Positions 1 through 8,225 are shown, counted from the first letter of the stretch. The stretch is DNA of 64,000 nt from Mesorhizobium loti CJ3sym (GCF_000472785.1 NZ_AXAL01000028.1:1-64000), one strand, 5' to 3'. Numbers and translations: made by a program. Notes: generated by a model not told the origin, from the letters alone.

Positions 1-265
1 CGCCCTTCGAATACGCACTCGGCGACCACCTCCGCAAAATCCAGCAGAAGGGTGCGACCTCGTTGTTCGGACGCGCATTCAAAATCTGCAACGCCTTCGC
101 CGGCAGGACTGTCGCTTTCAGACCGACCGGACAGGACGGTGTCTTCGACGTCTACTTCCGCCACCAGAAAATCCAAACCATCGACCTCAACGCAATCAGC
201 CGATAGCATGGCAAACTGTTCGCGATGTCTTCGCACACCTGTTCGCGATGTCTCCGGTCCAAACA
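1..265 (+). mobile_element. Right end of an IS481-family-like insertion sequence (truncated by window edge)
   Basis: The first 206 bases encode the C-terminal end of a transposase. Just downstream the motif CTGTTCGCGATGTCT occurs twice, near 211 and 239. The sequence ending in GGTCCAAACA near 265, read on the minus strand, begins TGTTTGGACCGGAGACATCG, which resembles the terminal inverted repeat of IS481-type elements. The left end lies outside the window, so element length and target duplication cannot be judged. The exact right boundary is inferred. Confidence 0.55.
3..206 (+). CDS. IS481-like transposase, C-terminal fragment
   Basis: Reading frame 3 is open from the window edge to a TAG stop at 204-206 and gives about 67 residues, including GRTVAFRPTGQDGVFDVYF and then HQKIQTIDL. 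This resembles the end of IS481-family integrases, where an 'R-P-T-x-D-G-V' strand is followed by 'H-x-x-x-x-x-I-D-L'. The DDE catalytic core would lie upstream, outside the window. No start codon is expected because the gene is cut. It cannot be told from this fragment whether the full transposase is intact. Confidence 0.7.
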   Translation, partial: PFEYALGDHLRKIQQKGATSLFGRAFKICNAFAGRTVAFRPTGQDGVFDVYFRHQKIQTIDLNAISR

Positions 266-340
266 GGGGGGAGATTGGCAGTTTCTGTGTCCGCGCTCTT
301 CTTGCAACGTAAAAGATTGGCCACAGTCCTCGCGACATTC

Positions 341-392
341 GATCTCCCCCCTTGAGGGGGAGATGTCCGGCAGGACAGAGGGGGGTGAGCGC
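341..392 (+). repeat. Rhizobial palindromic intergenic repeat (family A, copy 1)
   Basis: The core ATCTCCCCC / GGGGGAGAT forms a hairpin at 342-364. It is followed by TGTCCGGCAGGACAGAGGGG, the tail shared with copies near 11012-11175. It lies between the insertion-sequence end and the 3' end of the crotonase gene, so it could act as a transcript end or processing hairpin. It is non-coding. Confidence 0.55.
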
Positions 393-412
393 CGTCATTT
401 CGGCAACAACGC

Positions 413-1195
413 TCACTTCCCCTTCCACACCGGGTCGCGCTTTTCGGCAAAGGCCCGAAAACCTTCCATATTGTCCTCGGAGCCATAGAGCGCATCGACC
501 GTCGCCAACTGGCGACGCGTCACCCTGTTCATGGCATCCTGGAAGGTGAGCGCTTCGGCCACCCGTGCCGTCTCCTTGATCGCGGCAAACACCAGCGGCG
601 GGCCGCTGGCCAGCAGCCGGGCGATTTCCCAGACGCGGTCCTCGAGCTTTTCCTTGGGCAGCACCTCGTTGACCAGGCCCCAGCGATGCGCCTCGGCGAC
701 ATCCATCCAGCGGCCAGTGAGCAGAAGGTCCATGGCGACGTGATAGGGGATGCGCTTCGTCAGCTTGATCGTCGCCGCATCGGCCAGCGTGCCGGCGCGG
801 ATTTCGGGCAGTGCGAAGGAGGAATGATCGGAAGCGAAGATGAGGTCGCAGGACAGCGCCAGCTCGAAGCCGCCGCCCACCGCCATGCCGTTGACGCAAG
901 CAATGACCGGCTTGTTCAAGTCGCGCAGTTCCTGCAAGCCGGCAAAGCCGCCGACGCCGTAGTCGCCATCGACCGCATCGCCGCCGGCGGCCGCCTTCAG
1001 GTCCCAGCCGGCGCAGAAGAACTTGTCGCCCGCGGTCTTGACGATGGCGACACGCAATTCCGGGTCGTCGCGGAACGCCTTGAAGGTCTCGCCCATCAGC
1101 CGCGAGGTCTTGAGATCGATGGCGTTGGCCTTGGGCCGGTCGAGCGTGACCTCAAGGATGGTGCCCTCGCGGCGGGTCGAAATGACGTCAGACAT
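413..1195 (-). CDS. caiD: Crotonase-family enoyl-CoA hydratase, probably crotonobetainyl-CoA/carnitinyl-CoA hydratase
   Basis: A 260-residue crotonase-superfamily protein. The oxyanion-hole and catalytic regions are visible: GGGFELALSCD (Glu111) and SFALPEIRAGTL (Glu131), the two acidic positions used by hydratases of this fold. With the neighbouring acyl-CoA dehydrogenase and CoA ligase, the likely reaction is water addition to crotonobetainyl-CoA to give carnitinyl-CoA. The ATG at 1195 is preferred over the longer frame because it overlaps the stop of the upstream synthetase (ATGTCTGA), which suggests translational coupling. It is the last gene of the operon. Crotonases are hard to separate by substrate, so the symbol is a context call. 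Confidence 0.75.
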   Translation of the reverse strand: MSDVISTRREGTILEVTLDRPKANAIDLKTSRLMGETFKAFRDDPELRVAIVKTAGDKFFCAGWDLKAAAGGDAVDGDYGVGGFAGLQELRDLNKPVIACVNGMAVGGGFELALSCDLIFASDHSSFALPEIRAGTLADAATIKLTKRIPYHVAMDLLLTGRWMDVAEAHRWGLVNEVLPKEKLEDRVWEIARLLASGPPLVFAAIKETARVAEALTFQDAMNRVTRRQLATVDALYGSEDNMEGFRAFAEKRDPVWKGK

Positions 1196-3272
1196 TCTTG
1201 TTCTCTCCAAGCACGAGCAAGGCATCGGCGATCCAGGCGCCCTTGCCCTGCGCGCAGACGATCAGCGGATTGATGTCGAGTTCCTCGATCTCACCGGCAT
1301 TCTTCTGCACAAAGGCGGCAATGCCTGATATCGCGTCGATGGCTGCTGCCACATCAGCCTTCGGCCGGCCGCGATAGCCGTCGAGCAATGGATAGAGCTT
1401 GAGCCCACGCAAGCCCGCCTCGATGTCTTCGCGGGTCGCCGGCAGCATCAGCGTGACGCTGTCGCGCAACAGTTCGACCAGCACGCCGCCGGTGCCCAGC
1501 GTCATGACAGCGCCGAACATCGGATCCCTGGTGAAGCCGACGATCAGTTCGGCAACGCCGTCGCGCACCATGCGCTCGACATAGAGGCCGGTGCCGAGCG
1601 GCAGCAGATCATGCGCCGCCGTGCTGACGGATTCGGCATCCCTGAGGTTGAGCCTGACGGCGCCAACCTCGGATTTGTGAGCGACGCCGAGCGCCTTCAG
1701 AGCGACGGGAAAGCCGAGCGCCATCGACGAGATGACGGCCTCGACCGCATTGCCGGCCCGCTCGCCCTTCGGCACGGGCAGTCCGGCCTTGATCAACCGT
1801 GCCTTGGCCTCGGCCTCATCAGGCGTAACGTGACCGCCGCCGGCAGCACCGGAAGCAGACGTGTCGATCGGCTGCGCCTGCGGTTCAGCCCAAGCCCAGC
1901 CGATGAAGGCGGCTGCGCCTGCGGCATCCATCGCCTCGGAAATGCCGAACAATGGCACCATGCCGCGCGCCATCAGTTCGGCGGTGTATTCCTCGGGCAG
2001 GTTTTCCGGCAGCGAGGAGACGATCGCGCCATGCGCCTTGTTGGTCTTCAGCGCCGATTCGAAGGCGCGCAGCGTCGCCCACCAGTCGGTGACCGAGCAA
2101 CGGTCGGGACGAGGGAAGTCGAGCACCAGCATGTTGAGATCGAAACCGCCCGACACCATGGCGGTGAAGGTGGCAGTCATCGCCGGCTCGTTGTTCCAGA
2201 TAAAGGTGTGGTAATCGAGCGGGTTGGCGACCGCGACCAGCGGCCCGAGCGTCGACTTGACGTGGGCGCGGTGTTTTTCCGTCAGGACCGGGAAGTTGAC
2301 CCAGCGCCCTTCGGCACTGTCAGCCATCACGGAAGCCTCGCCGCCCGAACAGCTCATCGAGGAGAGCTTGTAGCCGGCCAGCGGGCCGGTGATGTGCAGC
2401 AGCTTCAGCGCCTCGATGAAAGAGGGGATGGAATCGACACGCGCGATGCCGAGGCGCTTCAGGAAAGCGCCCGAGGCGGCATCCGAGCCGGCCAGTGACG
2501 CGGTGTGCGAGACCGTCGCCTGCCGCGCCTGCTCGGAGCGGCCGACTTTCATGGCGATGATTGGCTTTTTCAGCTCGCGCGCCCTGGCGGCCAACCGTTC
2601 GAAGCCGGCTACGGAGTCAAAAGCCTCGATGTGCAGGCCGAGCGACGTGACCCGATCATCTTCGATCAGGCCGAGCGCCATTTCGGAGAGACCGGTCTGC
2701 GCCTGGTTGCCGGCAGTCATCAGGAAGGCGATCGGCAGGCCGCGCTTCTGCATCGTCATGTTGATGGCGATGTTGGACGACTGGGTGATGATGGCGACGC
2801 CCTTGCCGCCCTCGTCCAGCCTGATGCCGCCATGCTGGTCGGGCCACAGAAGGGCGCCGTCGGCATAGTTGATCAGGCCATAGCAGTTCGGCCCGATGAT
2901 CGGCATCTGGCCGGCCGCCGCAACGAGCTCGGCCTGCAGCCGCTCGCCGTCGTCGTCATAAGCTTCGGTTTCGAGGAAGCCTGCGGCAAAGCAGACGGCG
3001 CCGCCGGCGCCGCGCTCGGCCAGCGCCTTGATGACCTCGATGGTCAGATGCCGGTTGACGCCGACAAAGGCTGCATCCGGCGCACCGGGCAGGTCCGCAA
3101 CTGACCGGTAGGCCTTGCGTCCGGCGACCTCGTCCTTGGTCGGATGGACCGGCCAGATTTCGCCGGCAAAGCCCATCTTGATTGATTGCGCGACGACGGC
3201 AGCCGCTTGCACGCCACCGAAGACGGCGATCGATTTCGGGCGCAGGAGACGTTCGAGTTTATGCATGGTCAT
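1188..3272 (-). CDS. NDP-forming acyl-CoA synthetase (acetate--CoA ligase family), CoA-binding plus ATP-grasp
   Basis: A 694-residue single-chain acyl-CoA synthetase of the ADP-forming type. An N-terminal CoA-binding Rossmann domain (about residues 5-130, ending in IGPNCYG) is followed by succinyl-CoA-ligase-like domains and a C-terminal ATP-grasp domain (about 480-690, with GFPVALKALG and ELDINPLIV). His256 in SHTASLAGSD aligns with the phosphohistidine motif of the family. In this operon it probably charges gamma-butyrobetaine or a related betaine with CoA. Starts at 3272 and 3266 are both possible. The downstream crotonase overlaps its stop. The substrate is inferred from neighbours only. 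Confidence 0.8.
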   Translation of the reverse strand: MTMHKLERLLRPKSIAVFGGVQAAAVVAQSIKMGFAGEIWPVHPTKDEVAGRKAYRSVADLPGAPDAAFVGVNRHLTIEVIKALAERGAGGAVCFAAGFLETEAYDDDGERLQAELVAAAGQMPIIGPNCYGLINYADGALLWPDQHGGIRLDEGGKGVAIITQSSNIAINMTMQKRGLPIAFLMTAGNQAQTGLSEMALGLIEDDRVTSLGLHIEAFDSVAGFERLAARARELKKPIIAMKVGRSEQARQATVSHTASLAGSDAASGAFLKRLGIARVDSIPSFIEALKLLHITGPLAGYKLSSMSCSGGEASVMADSAEGRWVNFPVLTEKHRAHVKSTLGPLVAVANPLDYHTFIWNNEPAMTATFTAMVSGGFDLNMLVLDFPRPDRCSVTDWWATLRAFESALKTNKAHGAIVSSLPENLPEEYTAELMARGMVPLFGISEAMDAAGAAAFIGWAWAEPQAQPIDTSASGAAGGGHVTPDEAEAKARLIKAGLPVPKGERAGNAVEAVISSMALGFPVALKALGVAHKSEVGAVRLNLRDAESVSTAAHDLLPLGTGLYVERMVRDGVAELIVGFTRDPMFGAVMTLGTGGVLVELLRDSVTLMLPATREDIEAGLRGLKLYPLLDGYRGRPKADVAAAIDAISGIAAFVQKNAGEIEELDINPLIVCAQGKGAWIADALLVLGENKNV

Positions 3273-3324
3273 CTTTTCGTTTGAGCGCGGTGTCTGCCGG
3301 ATCCAGACTTTGGCGCATCATGCT

Positions 3325-4488
3325 CTAAGCCCCGAACGGACGCAGCAGCGCCCGCGAAATAATATGTCGCTGAATCTCGGAAGTGCCTTCCCAGATGCGC
3401 TCGACGCGAGCGTCGCGCCAGATGCGCTCCAGCGGCAGGTCGTCCATCAGCCCCATGCCGCCATGGACCTGTATGGCCTCATCGGCGACGAAAGCGAGCA
3501 TTTCGGTGGCCTTCAGCTTGGCCATGGCCATGTCCTGGTCAGTGACGGTACCCTGATCGTACTTCCAGCCGGCTTCGAACACCATCAGGTCGGCGGCCTT
3601 CAATTCGGTCGCCATGTCGGCGAGCTTGAACGACACTCCCTGGAACTTGCCGATCTGCTGGCCGAACTGCTGGCGCTGCGCGGAATACTCGATGGCGTGG
3701 CCCAGCGCCCGCTCGGCACGGCCGAGGCAGGTGGCGCCGACCTGAAGGCGCGTGGCGCCGAGCCAGGAGTTGGCGACCTCGAAACCCTTATGCACTTCGC
3801 CCAAAACCTGGGAGGCCGGCAGGCGGCAATCGTCGAATTCGAGGATGGCGTTGGTGTAGCCGCGATGCGAGACATTGCGGTAGCCGTCGCGCACCGTAAA
3901 ACCCTTGGTGCCCTTGTCGACGAAGAAAGCGGTGATCTTTTTGCGCTTGCCGCGCGGCGAATCCTCTTCGCCTGATCCCATGAACACAATGGCGAAATCG
4001 GCTAGGTCGGCGTGGCTGATAAAATGCTTGGTGCCGTTGAGCACCCAATCATCGCCATCCTGCACCGCGGTCGCTTTCATGCCGCGCAAATCGGAGCCGG
4101 CGCCGGGCTCAGTCATCGCTAGGCAGTCCCACTTCTCGCCACGGATGCAAGGGAACAGGTACTTTTCGCGCTGTTCGGGTGTACCGGCGAGAAGGATGTT
4201 CGACGGGCGCGCCACGCAGGTCCAGTGCAGCGCGTAGTTGGCGCGGCCGAGCTCCTTTTCGTAGAGCAGCCAGGTCACCGTATCCAACCCCGCGCCGCCG
4301 ACATCGGCCGGCATGTTGGCGGCATAGAGGCCGGCTTCGATCGCCTTGACCTTGATCTCCTCGATCAGGTCACGGCGCAGCACGCCAGTGCGCTCCACCT
4401 CGCGCTCGTGCGGATAGAGCTCGTTCTCGACGAAGGCGCGCGTCGTCTCGACGATGAGCTTCTGCTCTTCGGACAGACCGAAATCCAT
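3325..4488 (-). CDS. Acyl-CoA dehydrogenase, probably gamma-butyrobetainyl-CoA dehydrogenase
   Basis: A 387-residue FAD-dependent acyl-CoA dehydrogenase of normal family length. Visible motifs are LAMTEPGAGSDL (flavin/substrate loop), YSAQRQQFGQQIGKFQ and the C-terminal GGMGLMDDLPLERIWRDAR. Glu367 in WEGTSEIQRH sits where the catalytic base lies in short-chain members. It would form crotonobetainyl-CoA from gamma-butyrobetainyl-CoA, passing electrons to an electron-transfer flavoprotein encoded elsewhere. Only four bases separate it from the dehydrogenase gene upstream. It resembles CaiA in context, but the direction here fits catabolism rather than anaerobic reduction. Confidence 0.8.
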   Translation of the reverse strand: MDFGLSEEQKLIVETTRAFVENELYPHEREVERTGVLRRDLIEEIKVKAIEAGLYAANMPADVGGAGLDTVTWLLYEKELGRANYALHWTCVARPSNILLAGTPEQREKYLFPCIRGEKWDCLAMTEPGAGSDLRGMKATAVQDGDDWVLNGTKHFISHADLADFAIVFMGSGEEDSPRGKRKKITAFFVDKGTKGFTVRDGYRNVSHRGYTNAILEFDDCRLPASQVLGEVHKGFEVANSWLGATRLQVGATCLGRAERALGHAIEYSAQRQQFGQQIGKFQGVSFKLADMATELKAADLMVFEAGWKYDQGTVTDQDMAMAKLKATEMLAFVADEAIQVHGGMGLMDDLPLERIWRDARVERIWEGTSEIQRHIISRALLRPFGA

Positions 4489-4492
4489 GGTC

Positions 4493-5587
4493 TCAGCCCT
4501 TCTTCTTTTTCTTTGGCTTTTCGGCCTTTTTCACCGGCTTGGAGGCCTTGGCCTTCTCGGCGGCCTTCGAGGCCGCCGGCTTCTTTGCCGCCAGCTTGGC
4601 GAGCTGCTTGGTATAGTCCTTGTGCAGGGCGCCGGCACCCCAGCCCTTGCCTTTGTTCTGTTTCGACAGCGCATCCATGATGGCGACCAGATTGTCGTCG
4701 CGGATCTTTTCCAGTTCGCGGATCGACAGACCGTGCGCCTGGTCGTCCGACTGGGTGGCGATCAGGTCGACCAGCTCGTCATTGAATTCCGGCACGTCCA
4801 TCAGCTTGGTCCACGGCCATTTCAGGCACGGGCCGAACTGCGCCATGAAGTGGCGCATGCCGGCTTCGCCGCCGGCGACGCGATAGACCTGGAACATGCC
4901 CATCTGTGCCCAGCGCAGGCCAAAGCCATAGCGCATGATGTCGTCGAGCTCTTCGACGGTGCAGATGCCGTCCTTGATCAGCCACAGCGCCTCGCGCCAT
5001 GCGGCTTCGAGCAGGCGATCGCCGACAAAGGCTTCGATCTCCTTGCGGATGACCACCGGCTTCATGCCGATCGAAGCGTAGATCTCCTTGGCGACCTCGA
5101 TCGCCTCGGGAAAGGTCTGCTCACCGCCGACGATTTCGACCAGCGGCAGGAGATAGACCGGGTTGAACGGGTGGCCGACGACCAGCCGTTCGGGATGCTT
5201 CTTCATCGCCACCTGCATGTCGGTCGGCTTGATGCCTGATGTCGACGAGCCGACAATGGCATTGGCCGGCGCATGGGCGTCGATCTCGGCCAGCACTTTG
5301 TGCTTGAGGTCGAGCCGTTCCGGCACGCTTTCCTGGATGAAGTCGGCGTCCGCAACCGCCTCGGCGATGGTCTTGGCGAAGGTCAGCTTGCCCTCTTTCG
5401 GCAGGCCGCCGGGCACCATCTGCTTGTAGGCGCGGCGCGCGCCCTTCATCACTTCCGAGACCTTGCGTGACGCCTCGGGATCGGGATCGAAGATCGACAC
5501 GTCGATGCCGTTCAAGAGCAGGCGCGCCACCCAGCCGGCGCCGATGACGCCGCCGCCAATGGCGGCTGCCTTGTTGATGATGCTCAT
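4493..5587 (-). CDS. lcdH: L-carnitine 3-dehydrogenase with lysine-rich C-terminal tail
   Basis: A 364-residue member of the 3-hydroxyacyl-CoA dehydrogenase superfamily. The N-terminal NAD-binding motif is GGGVIGAGW (about residues 11-19) and the catalytic-His motif is HPFNPVYLLPLVEI (His139). It oxidises L-carnitine to 3-dehydrocarnitine. The ATG overlaps the stop of the upstream HD gene (ATGA). Some rhizobial LcdH proteins carry a C-terminal thioesterase domain; that is absent here. Instead the last 40 or so residues are a low-complexity Lys/Ala/Pro tail (KKPAASKAAEKAKASK and KKAEKPKKKKKG), which looks disordered and strongly basic. Confidence 0.88.
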   Translation of the reverse strand: MSIINKAAAIGGGVIGAGWVARLLLNGIDVSIFDPDPEASRKVSEVMKGARRAYKQMVPGGLPKEGKLTFAKTIAEAVADADFIQESVPERLDLKHKVLAEIDAHAPANAIVGSSTSGIKPTDMQVAMKKHPERLVVGHPFNPVYLLPLVEIVGGEQTFPEAIEVAKEIYASIGMKPVVIRKEIEAFVGDRLLEAAWREALWLIKDGICTVEELDDIMRYGFGLRWAQMGMFQVYRVAGGEAGMRHFMAQFGPCLKWPWTKLMDVPEFNDELVDLIATQSDDQAHGLSIRELEKIRDDNLVAIMDALSKQNKGKGWGAGALHKDYTKQLAKLAAKKPAASKAAEKAKASKPVKKAEKPKKKKKG

Positions 5588-6213
5588 GCTGAGGCTCCGG
5601 TTCTTGTCTTGGCTGTTTCGGGGTCGATGAGAGGCACGCGCTCGCCGGCGCGGATCACCGAGGGGTCGTAGGCCTTGCGGGCGAAGACTTCGAGCACGAA
5701 AGGCCGGAAGAACTCGATCGGCAGCGTCTCGTAGTCAGGGTCGAAGCTCGACTGGTCCCAGCGTTCGCAAAACTGGTCGCAATCGTCGAAATAGGCATGG
5801 CCGGCGAAGCGGTCACGGGCATGGCGGTTGCCGCCGAGATGGTGGGCGTAATAGAGGCGCTGGAAATCGCCATGCTTCTCCACCACCCAGGTGCATTGCT
5901 CGCGCACGAAGGGCTTCAGGATCGAAGCCGCGTATTCGTCGTGATTGTAGGGCGCATAGATGTCGCCGATGTCATGCAGCACGGCACAAGCGATCCAGTC
6001 GGTGTCGGCGCCGTCGCGCCAGGCGCGCGTCGCCGCCTGCAGCGAATGGCCGAGCCGGGTGATCTTGTAACCGGAAAGACCCTCGTCGAGCTGCACCAAG
6101 GCGTCGAGCAGCCGATCGCCGGTCTTGGCGGCATAATCGATTTCATGGGCGGTCAGGAACTCGTAATCGTCCTTGTCGCCATCCTTCATCGCGGTGAATT
6201 TGACGGTTGTCAT
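5584..6213 (-). CDS. HD-domain protein of the PhnZ/TmpB diiron-oxygenase type, in carnitine operon
   Basis: A 209-residue HD-domain protein. Candidate metal ligands in order are His56 (GHSLQ), His80-Asp81 (LHDIGD), His91 (YNHDEYA), His114 (EKHGDF) and Asp153 (CERWDQSS). The order and the C-terminal R-W-D motif resemble PhnZ and TmpB, HD-fold diiron enzymes that oxidatively cleave C-P bonds, more than phosphohydrolases. The spacing between the HD pair and the next His is short. It lies between the genes for 3-dehydrocarnitine cleavage and carnitine dehydrogenase and overlaps the latter by four bases, so a role with a quaternary-ammonium substrate is likely. The reaction is unknown; a phosphatase role cannot be excluded. 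Confidence 0.65.
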   Translation of the reverse strand: MTTVKFTAMKDGDKDDYEFLTAHEIDYAAKTGDRLLDALVQLDEGLSGYKITRLGHSLQAATRAWRDGADTDWIACAVLHDIGDIYAPYNHDEYAASILKPFVREQCTWVVEKHGDFQRLYYAHHLGGNRHARDRFAGHAYFDDCDQFCERWDQSSFDPDYETLPIEFFRPFVLEVFARKAYDPSVIRAGERVPLIDPETAKTRTGASA

Positions 6214-6233
6214 GTCGACCTCCAGCGATTGAA

Positions 6234-7151
6234 TTAAGCTGCTATCGGTGCCCGCTTGGTCAGGTTGAGCTTCTGGCGCACTTCCTTCGGTCCCAGGATC
6301 CTGGCGCCGAGATTGGTGACGATGCTGGCGGCGCGCTCGACGAGCTGCGCATTGGTGGCCAGCACGCCCTTGTCGAGCCAGAGATTGTCTTCGAGCCCGA
6401 CGCGGACATTGCCGCCGGCCAGAACGGCAGCGGCTGCATAGGCCATCTGGTTGCGGCCGATGGCGAAAGCCGACCAGTTCCAGGTCGATGGCACATTGTT
6501 GACCATGGCCATGAAGGTGTTGAGGTCGTCAGGCGCGCCCCACGGCACGCCCATGCAGAGCTGCACCAGCGCGTCGGGGTTCAATACCTGTTCCTCGACC
6601 AGCTGCTTGGCGAACCAGAGATGGCCAGTATCGAAGGCCTCGATCTCGGGCTTGACGCCGAGCGCCGTCATCATGCCGCCCATGGCACGAAGCATGCCGG
6701 GCGTGTTGGTCATGACGTAGTCGGCCTCGGCGAAGTTCATGGTACCGCAGTCGAGCGTGCAGATTTCGGGCAGGCACTGACGCACATGCTCCATGCGGTT
6801 CGTGGCGCCACCCATGTCGGTGCCCTTTTCGTTGAGCGGCAGCGGTGCCTCCGGCGAACCGAACACCATGTCGCCGCCCATGCCGGCGGTCAGGTTCAGG
6901 ATCACGTCGACATTTGCGTCACGGATGCGCTCGGTCACTTCGCGGTAGAGATGCACGTCGCGGCGAGGCTTGCCGGTTTCGGGATCGCGGACATGGCAGT
7001 GGACGATCGCAGCACCGGCCTTGGCGGCGTCGATGGCCGAATCGGCGATCTGCTTGGGCGAACGCGGCACATGCGGGCTGCGATCCTGCGAACCGCCGGA
7101 TCCGGTCACGGCACAGGTAATGAAGACCTCACGGTTCATCGCAAGCGGCAT
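6234..7151 (-). CDS. 3-keto-5-aminohexanoate cleavage (BKACE) family enzyme, probably 3-dehydrocarnitine cleavage
   Basis: A 305-residue BKACE-family protein. The N-terminus ITCAVTGSG, the zinc-binding HCHVRDPETG (His51 and His53) and the loop LNLTAGMGGD are typical. In carnitine pathways the enzyme condenses 3-dehydrocarnitine with acetyl-CoA to give acetoacetate and betainyl-CoA (CdhC/DhcA type). The ATG at 7151 is chosen over a longer frame because GGGAGGAGAATTCC stands directly before it. This is the first gene of the six-gene operon and is divergent from the regulator. Substrate assignment rests on the adjacent carnitine dehydrogenase. Confidence 0.82.
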   Translation of the reverse strand: MPLAMNREVFITCAVTGSGGSQDRSPHVPRSPKQIADSAIDAAKAGAAIVHCHVRDPETGKPRRDVHLYREVTERIRDANVDVILNLTAGMGGDMVFGSPEAPLPLNEKGTDMGGATNRMEHVRQCLPEICTLDCGTMNFAEADYVMTNTPGMLRAMGGMMTALGVKPEIEAFDTGHLWFAKQLVEEQVLNPDALVQLCMGVPWGAPDDLNTFMAMVNNVPSTWNWSAFAIGRNQMAYAAAAVLAGGNVRVGLEDNLWLDKGVLATNAQLVERAASIVTNLGARILGPKEVRQKLNLTKRAPIAA

Positions 7152-7230
7152 GGAATTCTCCTCCCAATTCGAACAGAGGTACAACATTGCGCGACTTGCC
7201 GGGAACTGTTTTGCGTTTTACGAAGGAGGC
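7152..7230. promoter_or_regulatory. Divergent promoter region between carnitine operon and its regulator
   Basis: Only 79 bases separate the start codons of the BKACE gene (minus) and the GATase1/AraC regulator (plus). Both ribosome-binding sites, GGAGGAG on the minus strand and GAAGGAGG on the plus strand, lie inside it, so promoters and operator must overlap this stretch. No clear operator repeat could be read by eye. Confidence 0.5.
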
Positions 7231-8211
7231 ATGATAAAAAACGAAAGAACGACAATCTTTCGCGCCGAGCAGTCGCCGCTCAAGGTTACCCTGCTGGTGT
7301 TTTCCGGGGCGTCCATCATGTGCGTGGCATGCACCGTTGATCCGCTGCGTGCCGCCAACCGTATCGCCGGCGAAACCCTGTTCGACTTCAAACTGGTTTC
7401 GGTGACAGGCGAGGCGCCGGTCACGACATGCGGCCTGCCGGTGGCGGTCAGTGGCCGGTTCGATGCGACCGAACCAACGGATGTCCTGATCGTGGTCGCG
7501 GGCTTTGGTACGCAGAACTATGCCACGTCAGCCTTGCTCGCCGGTTTGCGCCGTGCGGCGCGATCGGCCCGCGCCTGTGGCGGCGTCGAGGCAGGGACAT
7601 GGCTGGTGGCGCGCGCCGGCTTGCTGGAAGGGCGCAGCGCCACCACCCATTGGGAGGACATGGAGGATTTTTCGTCGGCCTTTCCCGGTGTCGACGTGCG
7701 CCCCGATCGATACATCATCGATGGGCCGGTGTTCACCACGGGCGGGGCGTCGCCGACCCTGGATCTGATGTTGCACTTGATTCGCACCCGGCTCGGCATG
7801 GCCGTGGCGCTGGATGTGGCAAGCGCGTTCATCTACGATCAGGCGCGGGTGGCGACCGATGCGCAGCCGCTGGTCTCGCTTGGCCGGCTTGACGGCTACG
7901 ACCCGCGCCTGGCGCAAGCCATTCGGCTGATGGAAGCGCATGTCGATCAGCCGCTGACCATCGAAGCCATCGCAAAGCGTGCCGGGGTGACGGCGCGGAC
8001 ACTGGAAAGCATCTTTCGCAAGTCGATCGGCGAGACGCCGGGCGCCTATTATCTCAGGCTGCGGCTGGGGGCCGCGCGCCGGCTGGTGGTCGACACGCGG
8101 ATAGCGATGGCCGATATTGCCGGGCGGACGGGATTCTCGTCCGCCGCAGCATTTTCCAGAGCGTTTTCAAGAGCTTTTGGCGAAGCCCCAGTCAGGCTGC
8201 GCCGAGGATAA
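7231..8211 (+). CDS. cdhR: GlxA/CdhR-type transcriptional regulator (DJ-1/PfpI-like plus AraC HTH)
   Basis: A 326-residue regulator. Residues about 10-190 form a DJ-1/PfpI (GATase1-like) sensor domain (VTLLVFSGASIMCVACTVDP near the start). The C-terminal 100 residues are an AraC-type double helix-turn-helix (IEAIAKRAGVTARTLESIF and IAMADIAGRTGFSSAAAFS). The ATG at 7231 follows GAAGGAGG; an upstream in-frame extension has no such site. Proteins of this architecture include CdhR, the activator of carnitine dehydrogenase operons in Pseudomonas. The divergent position makes control of the carnitine operon the natural inference; the symbol is by analogy. Confidence 0.78.
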   Translation: MIKNERTTIFRAEQSPLKVTLLVFSGASIMCVACTVDPLRAANRIAGETLFDFKLVSVTGEAPVTTCGLPVAVSGRFDATEPTDVLIVVAGFGTQNYATSALLAGLRRAARSARACGGVEAGTWLVARAGLLEGRSATTHWEDMEDFSSAFPGVDVRPDRYIIDGPVFTTGGASPTLDLMLHLIRTRLGMAVALDVASAFIYDQARVATDAQPLVSLGRLDGYDPRLAQAIRLMEAHVDQPLTIEAIAKRAGVTARTLESIFRKSIGETPGAYYLRLRLGAARRLVVDTRIAMADIAGRTGFSSAAAFSRAFSRAFGEAPVRLRRG

Positions 8212-8225
8212 TCATATCCAGGGGA

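Noticed and set aside
1611..2498. Long plus-strand frame opposite the acyl-CoA synthetase
   Set aside because: The minus-strand protein has full ATP-grasp and CoA-binding motifs; the plus frame is compositionally biased.
5584..6213. Simple annotation of the HD protein as a nucleotide phosphohydrolase
   Set aside because: The ligand order and the R-W-D motif fit PhnZ/TmpB better, and nucleotide turnover has no link to the operon; kept only as an alternative.
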